A DNA stretch of 43,364 nt from Sphaerimonospora thailandensis (GTDB taxonomy: Bacteria; Actinomycetota; Actinomycetes; Streptosporangiales; Streptosporangiaceae): NCBI RefSeq assembly GCF_016863115.1, contig NZ_BOOG01000056.1:1-43364 (forward strand). Direction: 5' to 3'. A program made the position numbers and the translations under genes. The first letter of the stretch is position 1. The number at the start of each line of letters is the position of its first letter. Positions 34,718 through 42,505 of this stretch are shown one piece after another. The notes beneath the pieces are model-generated. The model did no database searches. It was not told where the DNA came from and saw nothing but the letters and a program-made list of their open reading frames with translations.

Positions 34718-34945
34718 ATGACCTGGCTGGCCGAGCGCTACCGGGCCGCCGAGCCGTCCTTCCTCCACCCCGCAGACGAGGCGCGGATCGGCGTGGACTT
34801 CCGACTGGGCCTCGTACGGAAATCCCTGAACGCGGGCGTGGACGTGCAATGGGGCATCTGGCTCCGCGCCGGACGCTTCGTCTCCTGCGCCGTCGTCTGC
34901 TGCTCCCCGAACCGGGATGCCGACTACCGCTGTCCCGTCATCTGA
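34718..34945 (+). CDS. Small conserved-looking hypothetical protein
   Basis: 75 residues: MTWLAERYRAAEPSFLHPAD, then a strand-rich part (IGVDFRLGLVRKSLNAGVDV, QWGIWLRAGRFVSCAVVCC) ending YRCPVI. ATG at 34718 has GGAGG with 5-bp spacing. Three cysteines lie in the last 20 residues. The family is not recognised. A strong hairpin follows the stop codon, which supports a real transcript. Confidence 0.55.
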   Translation: MTWLAERYRAAEPSFLHPADEARIGVDFRLGLVRKSLNAGVDVQWGIWLRAGRFVSCAVVCCSPNRDADYRCPVI

Positions 34946-34948
34946 GCC

Positions 34949-34986
34949 GCCCGCCTGCCGTACTTCCCCCGTGGCGGCAGGCGGGC
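34949..34986 (+). terminator. Hairpin terminator
   Basis: Perfect 12-bp stem GCCCGCCTGCCG (34949-34960) and its complement (34975-34986) with a 14-nt loop, just after the stop codon at 34945. Confidence 0.75.
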
Positions 34987-35129
34987 CAACCATCCGGCAA
35001 TCGCTAACTCTGGGCGAATGAAAATTGCGTGGAGTAATAACTGGCGGTTATGTCGATGCTGGGTCGGTATGGATCGACCTGTACGTGAGGTCCCTCATTG
35101 AGGGCCCATCGACGTGAGGAGAAACCACC

Positions 35130-35711
35130 ATGGGTGAGTACGTAGATCTCCTCGGCATGCTGGTGCGGGCGCTCGACCAGGCCGGCACCGTCATCGCCAA
35201 GATCCAGCCCGAGCAGGCGGCGCTCCCCACACCGTGCCGCTCCTGGGACGTACGGGCGCTGGTCAACCACGTGGTGGACGAGGTGCACCAGTTCGCCGTG
35301 GTGACAGCGGGAGGAAAGCGGAACCATCTCGGCGTCGACGTCATCGGCGACGACTGGACGGGGGCATACCGCGCGGCGGCCGACGAACTGATCGCCGCAT
35401 GGCGGCAGCCGGGCGCCCTGGAGCGGCCGCAGCGTCTGCCGTTCGGCGAGATCCCGGCCACATGGGCGGTGGGTCAGCACGTCACCGAGTTGGTCATCCA
35501 CGCTTGGGACATCGCCAGGGCCACCGGTCAGCCGACCGACCTGGACCCCGAGCTGGGGCGGGTGGCGCTGCAGTGGGGGCAGGACAATCTCCAGCCGGAG
35601 TTCCGCGGTGACGAGGCCGACGGGCATCACATCGGCCCCGCGGTGCGGGTGCCCGATGACGCGCCGCTGTACGACAGAGTCGCCGCCTTCGGCGGCCGCG
35701 ACCCCAGCTGA
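35130..35711 (+). CDS. TIGR03086-family metal-binding protein (mycothiol-dependent maleylpyruvate isomerase/DinB-like fold)
   Basis: 193 residues. The family signature is clear: LPTPCRSWDVRALVNHVVDE, then HVTELVIHAWDIARATGQ, and AAFGGRDPS at the end. His residues in NHVVDEVH and HVTELVIHAWD are the expected metal ligands of the four-helix DinB-like bundle. Related proteins use mycothiol, the actinobacterial thiol; the substrate here is unknown. ATG at 35130 has AGGAGA 7 bp upstream. It is convergent with the cyclophilin gene, with a shared hairpin between them. Confidence 0.85.
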   Translation: MGEYVDLLGMLVRALDQAGTVIAKIQPEQAALPTPCRSWDVRALVNHVVDEVHQFAVVTAGGKRNHLGVDVIGDDWTGAYRAAADELIAAWRQPGALERPQRLPFGEIPATWAVGQHVTELVIHAWDIARATGQPTDLDPELGRVALQWGQDNLQPEFRGDEADGHHIGPAVRVPDDAPLYDRVAAFGGRDPS

Positions 35712-35725
35712 CACCCGCCGGCGGG

Positions 35726-35758
35726 GCGCCCCACCTCGGTGCGGCGGAGATGGGGCGC
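35726..35758. terminator. Hairpin between convergent genes
   Basis: GCGCCCCA (35726-35733) pairs with TGGGGCGC (35751-35758), between the genes ending at 35711 (+) and 35822 (-). Confidence 0.6.
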
Positions 35759-35821
35759 GTCCGACGTGAGAAACGCGAACACCGGGCACGGCGGCGACGG
35801 CCGGGCGGCGCGTGTGATCGA

Positions 35822-36580
35822 CTAGCGGCAGATCCGGGCGTGCTTGATGTCGACCGGAAGGACGGGCTTGCCGTCCACCGGCGGTGTCGGGCCTTCCGGG
35901 GTGGCCTCGATGCCGCCGGCGGCGATGCGATCCAGGGCGGCGAGCCCGGCGGCGTCGACCGTCCCGAAGACCGTGTAGTTGGGCGGCAGCCCCGAGTCGC
36001 CGTAGACCAGGAAGAACTGGCTGCCGTTGGTGTCCGGTCCGGCGTTGGCCATGGCCAGCACGCCGCGCGCGTACGTCTTCCGCGTCCCGGTGGTGTCACC
36101 CGGCCACGGCGGCAGATCGACGGGCAACTCGTCCTTGTAGCGGTAGCCCGGCCCTCCCTCGCCGGTGAAGCTCGGGTCGCCGCACTGCAGCACCTTCAGG
36201 CGGTCGTACGCCGTCAAGCGGTGGCATGAGGTGATGTCGTAGAACTTGTGCCGGATCAGGTGGACGAAGCTCTGCACCGTGCAGGGTGCCTTGGCCGCGT
36301 CAAGCCTGAGCCCGATGGCGCCGTGGTTGGTCTTGAGGACCGCGGAGACCCGCCGGGTGGGAGTACGGCGCGGGTCCGGCGGCAGCGGCACCTTCCGTAC
36401 GGCCGGATCGTCCGGAGTCGCGGTGTAGTGACAGGGGCCCTTCGTCGTCCTCGGCGGTTTGCCTCCGGCCGCATCCGCGGCCGCCGAGGCGGGCATGACT
36501 CCGAACGCGATCAGGGAGCCCGTCGTCGCTGCGGCGACCGCGGCGCGTGCCGCGAGTCGTAAGACTGCTCTGTCAGACAT
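35822..36580 (-). CDS. Secreted cyclophilin-type peptidyl-prolyl isomerase
   Basis: 252 residues. A twin-Arg-free signal peptide covers about 1-34 (hydrophobic run, then ASAAADA). The cyclophilin domain is at about 80-235: VSAVLKTNHGAIGLRLD, TVQSFVHLIRHKFYD, CHRLTAYDRLKVLQCGDP (a short insertion compared with the usual HR-IPGFMIQGGD), GVLAMANAGPDTNGSQFF and YTVFGTVDAAG. It catalyses cis-trans isomerisation of prolyl bonds, here probably outside the membrane. ATG at 36580 has GAGGACG upstream. The candidate promoter lies 37 bp ahead. Confidence 0.88.
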   Translation of the reverse strand: MSDRAVLRLAARAAVAAATTGSLIAFGVMPASAAADAAGGKPPRTTKGPCHYTATPDDPAVRKVPLPPDPRRTPTRRVSAVLKTNHGAIGLRLDAAKAPCTVQSFVHLIRHKFYDITSCHRLTAYDRLKVLQCGDPSFTGEGGPGYRYKDELPVDLPPWPGDTTGTRKTYARGVLAMANAGPDTNGSQFFLVYGDSGLPPNYTVFGTVDAAGLAALDRIAAGGIEATPEGPTPPVDGKPVLPVDIKHARICR

Positions 36581-36616
36581 GTCGTCCTCTCGGGGGGTGA
36601 TCCACAGGCTCTCTGT

Positions 36617-36645
36617 GGTCTAGTCGATCTGACAGATGCAGTCAA
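36617..36645 (-). promoter_or_regulatory. Candidate promoter of the cyclophilin gene
   Basis: On the minus strand TTGACT (36640-36645) and TAGACC (36617-36622) are separated by 17 bp, the standard spacing for the housekeeping sigma factor. Confidence 0.6.
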
Positions 36646-36769
36646 GAGGGTGTGGCCATCGACAGTGTCGACGCGGTCTGGCGCGTGGGCGAAGTGCCGG
36701 GGGAGGAGCCGGTGCGGCAGCCGCCGCCGCTGACCGCCGCTGTCAGGGCGCATTAGACGTTCCGCCTGC

Positions 36770-37150
36770 TCAGGGGGCGGATGGCGCGCGCCATGCCGAC
36801 CGGCTCACGTGGGTCACGACGCGAGCTTCCCCGTCCGCCGATCGCGCGGGCTCAATTGGTTCGCGCAGGTGTTCCGCGACCCGGCCCCGTCCCCCGGCGG
36901 ACCGTTCCCTCGCCAGCCTGGTCTCCTCGTCCGCCGTGAGGCCGGCCTCCTGCGAGGGATCGCGCGGAATCGAACGCAGGACCTCGTCCAGGTTGTCGTA
37001 GCTGCCGAGCGGCAGGGCCGCGAGCACGCGGATCACGGGCTCGCCGGCTCCGGTCTCTTCGGCGCACCGTACGACATCATGCTTGTCCGCGGGATAGTCC
37101 AGTGAGGACAGAGCGCGGCGGACGGATTCAACATCGGTGCCTCGTGTCAT
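36770..37150 (-). CDS. DUF2795-like small protein
   Basis: 126 residues. VRRALSSLDYPADKHDVVRCAEETGA and VIRVLAALPLGSYDNLDEVLRSI form the short helical repeat seen in DUF2795 proteins, which are common in actinobacteria and of unknown function. The C-terminal 40 residues are Arg/Glu-rich and probably disordered. ATG at 37150 is supported by AAGGAGGGG; longer in-frame readings to 37315 lack one. Confidence 0.75.
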   Translation of the reverse strand: MTRGTDVESVRRALSSLDYPADKHDVVRCAEETGAGEPVIRVLAALPLGSYDNLDEVLRSIPRDPSQEAGLTADEETRLARERSAGGRGRVAEHLREPIEPARSADGEARVVTHVSRSAWRAPSAP

Positions 37151-37329
37151 GTCGTCCCCTCCTTCGCCGACGGCCCGCCGTCTCGCGGACGTGCCGTCCG
37201 AGGCGAGTCCGTCGTCTCTCCGGCTCTCGTTACCCGGCCCTGGCCGGTGAACACCGCCAATCCGGCACGGCAACGTCCTGAATGGTCGTGGCCTTGGAGA
37301 TGGGCCGAGCCCCAATGTTGAAACACGAA

Positions 37330-37362
37330 TGCCGGGCTCCCGATTTCCTCAGGAGCCCGGCA
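37330..37362 (-). terminator. Hairpin terminator of the nuclease gene
   Basis: Perfect 11-bp stem TGCCGGGCTCC (37330-37340) and its complement (37352-37362), 72 bp behind the minus-strand stop at 37434. The rest of 37151-37433 holds no gene that I can support. Confidence 0.65.
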
Positions 37363-37433
37363 CTGGCGATGATGTCTGCGACGACCTGGGGATCGGGCTC
37401 AGCCAGAGACTGGCCGAGAGAGCGGTGCAGGTC

Positions 37434-38324
37434 TCAGGTGAAGATTTCGTCGGCGGAGTTCACGGTCGCCGCGCGGCGGACCCAGGTCGTCAGCAGATCG
37501 AGGTCGTTGCAGCGAGTGATCCGGTCGCGGGTCTCGGGGGAGATCTCCATGCCGCGGGCATCGAGTACGGTCAGGATCGCCTTCGCTTCGCCTTCCGCGA
37601 GCCCTTCTTGCCGCCCTTGGTCGATCCAGTCGGTCACGTACGGGCGGGCGAGGTCCTTGGCGCGCTTCAGCAGGTCGTTGTTCATGGTCATGAGCTCCTT
37701 CATGTGCTTTTGCGCCACGTCCGGTAGCTTGTCGAGCACGTAGTGCAAATATAGCTCGGCCTGCTCCGCTTCCAGAGTGTTCAGTCCGGCGAGCATGGCC
37801 TGGAGTGCGGCCGGTTCGATCTCGCTGGTCTTGGCGTTGAGGATGGTCGACAGTACGGCCAGTTCCGGGGATGCACGGGCCCGGTCGGGGTCGGTGATCA
37901 ACGGGATACGGCCGGGGTGGATGACCAGCGGGGTGATGATGCCGCTGGGGCCCAGGGTGATGGGCTGCTCGCTCCAGCGGCCCACCGCCGCATCGTGGCA
38001 GATGACCACGAGCGCGGTGGCGCACTTCAGCCGGGCGCGCAGCGCGGTGACGTAGACCGGCCAGCTGTACCGCTTGCCCGTGTCGTAGTTTTCCTGCGCC
38101 TCCACGATCGTGGCGAACCGGGCTTCGCCTTTCTGGTTGCGCAGCACCACGACCGAGTCGGCGCGGAACTCCACCGGGGCCACCTGGGTGAAGTCCAGCG
38201 CCTCCAGGGCTGCGGTGGCGAACGGGGGCGGCTGGATCCCGGCGGCGTCGCGGAGTAGCTCCACGGCCGTCATGGGGTTGTTGCGGATGAACTCGATGGA
38301 CATCTCGTGGTCGATTCCTGGCAT
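37434..38324 (-). CDS. Rpn/PD-(D/E)XK nuclease-type protein
   Basis: 296 residues. The N-terminal half has the Rpn/DUF4351-like layout: FTQVAPVEFRADSVVVLRN, then ARFATIVEAQ, where the acidic residues and the E-x-Q stand for the PD-(D/E)XK site. After it comes a helical region (EAEQAELYLHYVLDKL) and GLAEGEAKAILTVLDARGM, a tail typical of these proteins. Members are often annotated as transposase-like or recombination-promoting nucleases. ATG at 38324 (MPGIDHEMS) is chosen; ATG at 38303 is a possible alternative and neither has a strong ribosome site. No inverted repeats flank it, so it is not an insertion sequence. Confidence 0.7.
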   Translation of the reverse strand: MPGIDHEMSIEFIRNNPMTAVELLRDAAGIQPPPFATAALEALDFTQVAPVEFRADSVVVLRNQKGEARFATIVEAQENYDTGKRYSWPVYVTALRARLKCATALVVICHDAAVGRWSEQPITLGPSGIITPLVIHPGRIPLITDPDRARASPELAVLSTILNAKTSEIEPAALQAMLAGLNTLEAEQAELYLHYVLDKLPDVAQKHMKELMTMNNDLLKRAKDLARPYVTDWIDQGRQEGLAEGEAKAILTVLDARGMEISPETRDRITRCNDLDLLTTWVRRAATVNSADEIFT

Positions 38325-38555
38325 GGCCAAGGACGTTACTCTAAGTGTTCTATCCATTACTTTGAGGTGTGATCGAGTTGTGGATAAGTTCCCACCTCGG
38401 GAGGAGTTCTCTGCGTCCGGGGCTGAAGTGCGAACTGGTGGAGGGCGGTCCGAACTCGTAACGTCTGCTGCCGACTCTGACGATTTACACGTGGTATGGC
38501 TGCAGAGCGACCGGTGTGATCGTCCAACGGGACGACGAGACCAGGCGAGGCGATC
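38325..38555. other. Divergent intergenic region
   Basis: About 230 bp with no gene seen. It separates the nuclease gene (minus) and the membrane protein gene (plus) and must hold both promoters; 38335-38380 is AT-richer. Confidence 0.35.
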
Positions 38556-40124
38556 GTGACCACTCAAAGCCCCCGGGCGACCACCGGCGGCGGGGACGGC
38601 GCGGCGTACGGCAAGGCGGCGGTGACGGCGACCGCGTGGCTCGGCCACCCGGTGACGATGGCGGCCGTCGCCCTGCTCATCCTCAACGATCACCTGTTCA
38701 AGCGCCTGTGGCCTGGTGTGGTCACCGGCAAGCTCAGCGACTTCGCCGGGATGCTGGTCGCGCCCCCGCTGCTGGCGCTGCTGCTCGAGTCGGCGATCCT
38801 CGCCGCGCGAGCGGTGGGCCGGGCCGTACGCCGGATTCCCGCCCCGCGCCTCGAAGCGGGGAAGTGGATCGCAGCGGCGGCGATCCTGCTGACCGGGGGA
38901 CTCTTCACGCTCATGAAGACGACCGCGGCCGGAGCCGAGGCGGCGGCCGCCGTGTGGGGCCTGTTCACGCCATCCGCCCAGGTGATCGCCGACCCGACCG
39001 ACCTGGTCGGACTGCCGTTGCTGGCCGTGGCCTGGCTGGTCCGGGGTCGTGCCGCACAGGGCCCGGGCGCGTACCGGGCGGTTCGGCGGACCCGGACCCT
39101 GGTCGTGCTGCCCGCCGCCGTCTTCGCGGTGGCCGCCACCTCCGCCGGACCCCCGGCGCCGTCGGCCCGGCATGTCGAGGTGCACGGCTCGACGATCGTT
39201 GTGTTCCTCGGCTCGGAGAGGGGCGAGGGCCTCGAGGAGGGGTGGGCTCTGGCCACGAGTGATCAGGGCCGGTCGTGGCGCGAATGGAAGGGTGCGCCGT
39301 CGGGGCACCGGAACGCCAGAGCGTGCGTGCCCGGTGAGCCGCGGCGCTGCTACCGGGTCGTCCCGCCGCGGCTGAAGGTCGAGCAGACGGCCGACGGCGG
39401 AGCCACCTGGTCGACGGCCTGGGAGATCTCGCGGGGACGGCAACGGCTGCTGGACCGGCACTACGAGAACCCGGACCGGTACGGCATTCCGTCGGACCCG
39501 GCCGCCTCGGTGGCCGTGGCGGTCCTGCCCGTGACCGGGGGGCACCTGGTGGCGGTCGCCAACCGGACAGACGGGGTCGTGCTGCGCGACGTGGCGGGAC
39601 GGTGGCATCGGTTCGGCTTCATCGATTACGGCAGCGGGCTGTCCGAACGGGCGGCCGTACCGCTCGCCGAGCCCGGCGAGAAGACCGGCAGTGAGATCAA
39701 GGTGGCCGGGATGGCCGCGCTCGCCGTACTGCTCGTCGCCCTCGGGTTCGCCGGAGGCGCGCGGCGCCGACCGGCCTGGTTCGTCCTCTCGGGGCTGACG
39801 ATGTGGTCCGGCGCACTGCTCATCGCGATGAGCGGAAGGGATATCGCCGACATGATGTCGGCGGGCGCCGGCATTCTGCTGATGCTGCTCGGTGGCACGG
39901 GCGTGCTGATCGTCTACACGCTCAGCCAGCCACTGCGAGGGGCGCCCGCCCTCGTCGCCGCGCCGTTGACGTTCGCCGCCATCTACCTGCCGTTCCTGGG
40001 CTGGAGCGCCGGATGGCCCGATGACTACGGCGTCGCCGTACTGTTGGCGATCGCCCTGTCCGTCGCGGTCCTCGCCTTGGGCGTCCGCCTGATGAAGCGG
40101 GCATGGCGGGACGATTCCCCCTGA
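38556..40124 (+). CDS. Multi-spanning membrane protein with external BNR/sialidase-like domain
   Basis: 522 residues. About four hydrophobic segments lie in the first 200 residues (for example VTMAAVALLILND, LVAPPLLALLLESAILAA, LPLLAVAWLVRG, LVVLPAAVFAVAATSAG). About 150 residues outside the membrane follow, with repeats of the Asp-box kind (ATSDQGRSWREW and QTADGGATWSTAW). Four or five more transmembrane segments end the protein. S/T-x-D-x-G-x-x-W boxes are known from beta-propeller sialidases and photosystem assembly factors, but only two are visible here, so no enzyme is claimed. GTG at 38556 has only a weak ribosome site. The function is unknown. Confidence 0.7.
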   Translation: MTTQSPRATTGGGDGAAYGKAAVTATAWLGHPVTMAAVALLILNDHLFKRLWPGVVTGKLSDFAGMLVAPPLLALLLESAILAARAVGRAVRRIPAPRLEAGKWIAAAAILLTGGLFTLMKTTAAGAEAAAAVWGLFTPSAQVIADPTDLVGLPLLAVAWLVRGRAAQGPGAYRAVRRTRTLVVLPAAVFAVAATSAGPPAPSARHVEVHGSTIVVFLGSERGEGLEEGWALATSDQGRSWREWKGAPSGHRNARACVPGEPRRCYRVVPPRLKVEQTADGGATWSTAWEISRGRQRLLDRHYENPDRYGIPSDPAASVAVAVLPVTGGHLVAVANRTDGVVLRDVAGRWHRFGFIDYGSGLSERAAVPLAEPGEKTGSEIKVAGMAALAVLLVALGFAGGARRRPAWFVLSGLTMWSGALLIAMSGRDIADMMSAGAGILLMLLGGTGVLIVYTLSQPLRGAPALVAAPLTFAAIYLPFLGWSAGWPDDYGVAVLLAIALSVAVLALGVRLMKRAWRDDSP

Positions 40125-40366
40125 ATCGACTCCCAGGAGTTCTGTCGCACATCGTCACGTGCCCCCGTGCCCGCCCGTACTATGTCTGGTTTCAGGTCGT
40201 TTGGGGTTTATGCGCCGATCTGTAGGGCACCAGCAATAAGCGCCGTGCCCGCCTGGGGCTGACGGTACGGCGCAGCATGCCACGGCGGCCGGTCCGGCCG
40301 GCGCCATCTCCTCGGGTTCTCCCGGTGCGTCCCCGGGGGAACCGATGCACGAGATTGGAGTCAGGA
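40125..40366. other. Upstream region of the redox operon
   Basis: 242 bp without a gene. A small stem CGATTC/GAATCG at 40112-40128 covers the end of the previous gene. TTTCAGGTCGTTTGGGGTTT around 40190-40210 is a T/G-rich stretch that could belong to a stress-type sigma promoter; this is weak. Confidence 0.35.
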
Positions 40367-41365
40367 ATGGCTCAGCACGCTCTCGAACGGCTGATGCGGA
40401 AGATCGAGGGCCAGGAGTGGCTCGACAGACCGGGCCACACGCTCGAGCACGGCTACGCGTTCGTCCAGAACGTGTTCGGCCTCTCCCAGAGGCCGGTCCG
40501 CAGATTCCTGCACGGTGTGTGGTTCGGGCATCCACTGCACCCGGCGCTCACCGACGTGCCGATCGGGTCATGGACGACCGCGCTGGTCCTCGACACCATG
40601 GGGGCGGGGAAGGGCCGGCGTGAGCGTGAGGGATACCAGCGGGCCGCGCGGCGGGCCGTCGGGCTCGGGGTGGTGGGCGCCCTGGGGGCCGCGGTGACCG
40701 GCCTCACCGACTGGCAGTACACCCATGACTACGCCCGGCGTCTCGGCCTCGTCCACGGCGCACTCAACGCCGTCGCCCTCGGACTGTACACATGGTCCTG
40801 GTGGGAGCGCAGACGGGAGCGCCACGGGCGGGGGCGCCTGGCGGCCATGCTCGGTTATCCGCTGGTGGCCGTCAGCGGCTACCTCGGCGGCGGCCTCACC
40901 TTCCGCCACCTCGTCGGCGCCGACCAGTCGGAGCAGGAGGCGGACCGGCTCCTTCAACCGCGCGACTTCACACCGGTGCTGCGTGCCAACGAACTGCAGG
41001 AGGGGACCCCGCGCCGCGTGGAGGCCTGCGGCGTGGGCGTGCTGCTCGTCCGGTCGAACGGCCAGATCCATGCCCTCGGCGAGACCTGCCCCCACCTGGG
41101 CGGCCCGCTGTCCCAGGGCTGGCTGCGGGACGGTTCGATCGTTTGCCCCTGGCATGGATCGGCGTTCGATCTGGAGACCGGGGAGAGCCAGAACGGCCCG
41201 GCCATCGCACCGGCGCCGCGATTCCAGGCCCGCGTCCGTGACGGCCGCATCGAGGTGCGCCGGGTGCCGCCCGTGGTGAGCGCCCCCCCGGGGAGCGCCC
41301 TGACGCGCCAACAGGAGATGCCGGTTCAGCCACCGCGGCCTCGCCAACGGGAGATGCAGCCATGA
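40367..41365 (+). CDS. DUF2231 membrane protein fused to a Rieske [2Fe-2S] domain
   Basis: 332 residues. The N-terminal half (about 50-200) is a DUF2231-type membrane region with GHPLHPALTDVPIGSWTTAL, a conserved His/Pro motif, and three to four helices. The C-terminal domain has the Rieske ligands CPHLGG (Cys241, His243) and CPWHGS (Cys260, His263), which hold a [2Fe-2S] cluster. The protein is thus probably a membrane-bound electron carrier. ATG at 40367 has TTGGAG/CAGGA upstream. The stop overlaps the hemerythrin start (ATGA), so the two are coupled. Confidence 0.88.
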   Translation: MAQHALERLMRKIEGQEWLDRPGHTLEHGYAFVQNVFGLSQRPVRRFLHGVWFGHPLHPALTDVPIGSWTTALVLDTMGAGKGRREREGYQRAARRAVGLGVVGALGAAVTGLTDWQYTHDYARRLGLVHGALNAVALGLYTWSWWERRRERHGRGRLAAMLGYPLVAVSGYLGGGLTFRHLVGADQSEQEADRLLQPRDFTPVLRANELQEGTPRRVEACGVGVLLVRSNGQIHALGETCPHLGGPLSQGWLRDGSIVCPWHGSAFDLETGESQNGPAIAPAPRFQARVRDGRIEVRRVPPVVSAPPGSALTRQQEMPVQPPRPRQREMQP

Positions 41366-41952
41366 AGAAGGGGACCCAGGTTCTCACCGACCGGAAGAAG
41401 CAGACCACTGAGGTGATCACCCCGCCGAAGACGGCGACTCAGATGCTCTACGAGCATCACGGAGTCCTGCGCGGGATCATGGAACGGCTCTCGCGCACCT
41501 CCCGTGACGACATCGAGCAGCGGCGGGCGCTGACCGACGAGCTGTACAGCGAAGTGCAGATGCACGAGCGGATAGAGGAGCACATCTTCTACCCCGCGAT
41601 CAGCGACTTCCATCCGAAGCTCGACGCCGCGTGGTCGGAGCACCGCCAGATGACCGACCAGCTCGCCGCGCTGCTGCGCGCCGATCCCGGCGGCGCCCGG
41701 TTCGAGGAGGAGCTGCGGCTGATGCGCGACGTGCTGGAGGCCCACGCCCATCTGGACGAGGAACTGGAGATGTTCCCCGAGGTGGAGAGGCTGATGGACG
41801 AGGCGTGGCTCGTGGAGATGGGCGAGAGGCTGCAGGACCGCCTGGACCGGCTGCGGTCGTCCAGGACGCTGCGGGCACGGCACCGGCTGGAGCGCATGAT
41901 GCTGCGCGGACCCGGACGGCTGATCGCGCGCACCATGCGGCGCGGGTCGTAG
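41362..41952 (+). CDS. Hemerythrin HHE-domain protein
   Basis: 196 residues. The four-helix HHE cation-binding pattern is clear: MLYEHHGVLRGIMERL, QMHERIEEHIFYPAI, SEHRQMTDQLAALL and EAHAHLDEELEMFPEVE. These His and Glu residues normally bind a di-iron site for O2, NO or redox sensing. The N-terminus is Lys-rich and the C-terminus Arg-rich (RTLRARHRLERMMLRGPGR). ATG at 41362 overlaps the Rieske gene stop. With the Rieske and cytochrome b genes it suggests a redox or stress operon. Confidence 0.88.
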   Translation: MKKGTQVLTDRKKQTTEVITPPKTATQMLYEHHGVLRGIMERLSRTSRDDIEQRRALTDELYSEVQMHERIEEHIFYPAISDFHPKLDAAWSEHRQMTDQLAALLRADPGGARFEEELRLMRDVLEAHAHLDEELEMFPEVERLMDEAWLVEMGERLQDRLDRLRSSRTLRARHRLERMMLRGPGRLIARTMRRGS

Positions 41953-41963
41953 GAGTGTGAGCG

Positions 41964-42461
41964 GTGACCACAGAACAGATTCGCCGGTCGGGACCGCTCC
42001 GCTGGACGGGAATGGGGAAGCTCGTCTCGTTCTACCGGTACTTCGCCTTCAACGCGCCGAAGACGACGACGGCCGGGGGCATGGCGCTGCTGGCGGCCAC
42101 CGCGGTGGCCCAGATGTCCCTGCTGATCCGGCACTCCGCCGCCCCGGCCTACGTCGTCGTCTGGTTCCTGCTGATGATCATCGGCTCGCTGCTGGCCGCC
42201 TTCGCGATGTCGGTGGGGTCCGTTCCGGCGCTGACGCGGTCGGGGTGGGCCCTGGGCAGCGCGGTCTCGCTGGCGTCGATCGCGATGTACTTCGTCAGCC
42301 GCGCCGTGGGGCTGCCCGGCCTGCCGCAGATGCTCGGCCACTGGCACTATCCGCTCGGCAACGTGACGCTGGCGATCGGCCTGTTCTTCCTGGCCCTGCA
42401 CTTCTCCGTTGTCACCGGGATGAACGTCGCATACCCACGGACGCGGGGCTGGCATGACTGA
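41964..42461 (+). CDS. Four-helix integral membrane protein
   Basis: 165 residues with about four transmembrane helices (MALLAATAVAQMSLLI, YVVVWFLLMIIGSLLAAFAM, AVSLASIAMYFVS, VTLAIGLFFLALHFSVV). The N-terminal 40 residues are cytosolic and basic. No cofactor ligand set is obvious apart from HWHYP near residue 125. GTG at 41964 with GGAGTG upstream, 11 bp after the hemerythrin stop. It probably belongs to the same operon; the function is unknown. Confidence 0.75.
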   Translation: MTTEQIRRSGPLRWTGMGKLVSFYRYFAFNAPKTTTAGGMALLAATAVAQMSLLIRHSAAPAYVVVWFLLMIIGSLLAAFAMSVGSVPALTRSGWALGSAVSLASIAMYFVSRAVGLPGLPQMLGHWHYPLGNVTLAIGLFFLALHFSVVTGMNVAYPRTRGWHD

Positions 42462-42505
42462 CGACAGGTCTATCTGACAGCCGATCCGATGAGGGGGCCA
42501 TCGCG

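Noticed and set aside
37434-38324. The Rpn-type gene as an insertion-sequence transposase
   Set aside because: No terminal inverted repeats or target duplication are visible on either side; Rpn proteins are usually nucleases in their own right.
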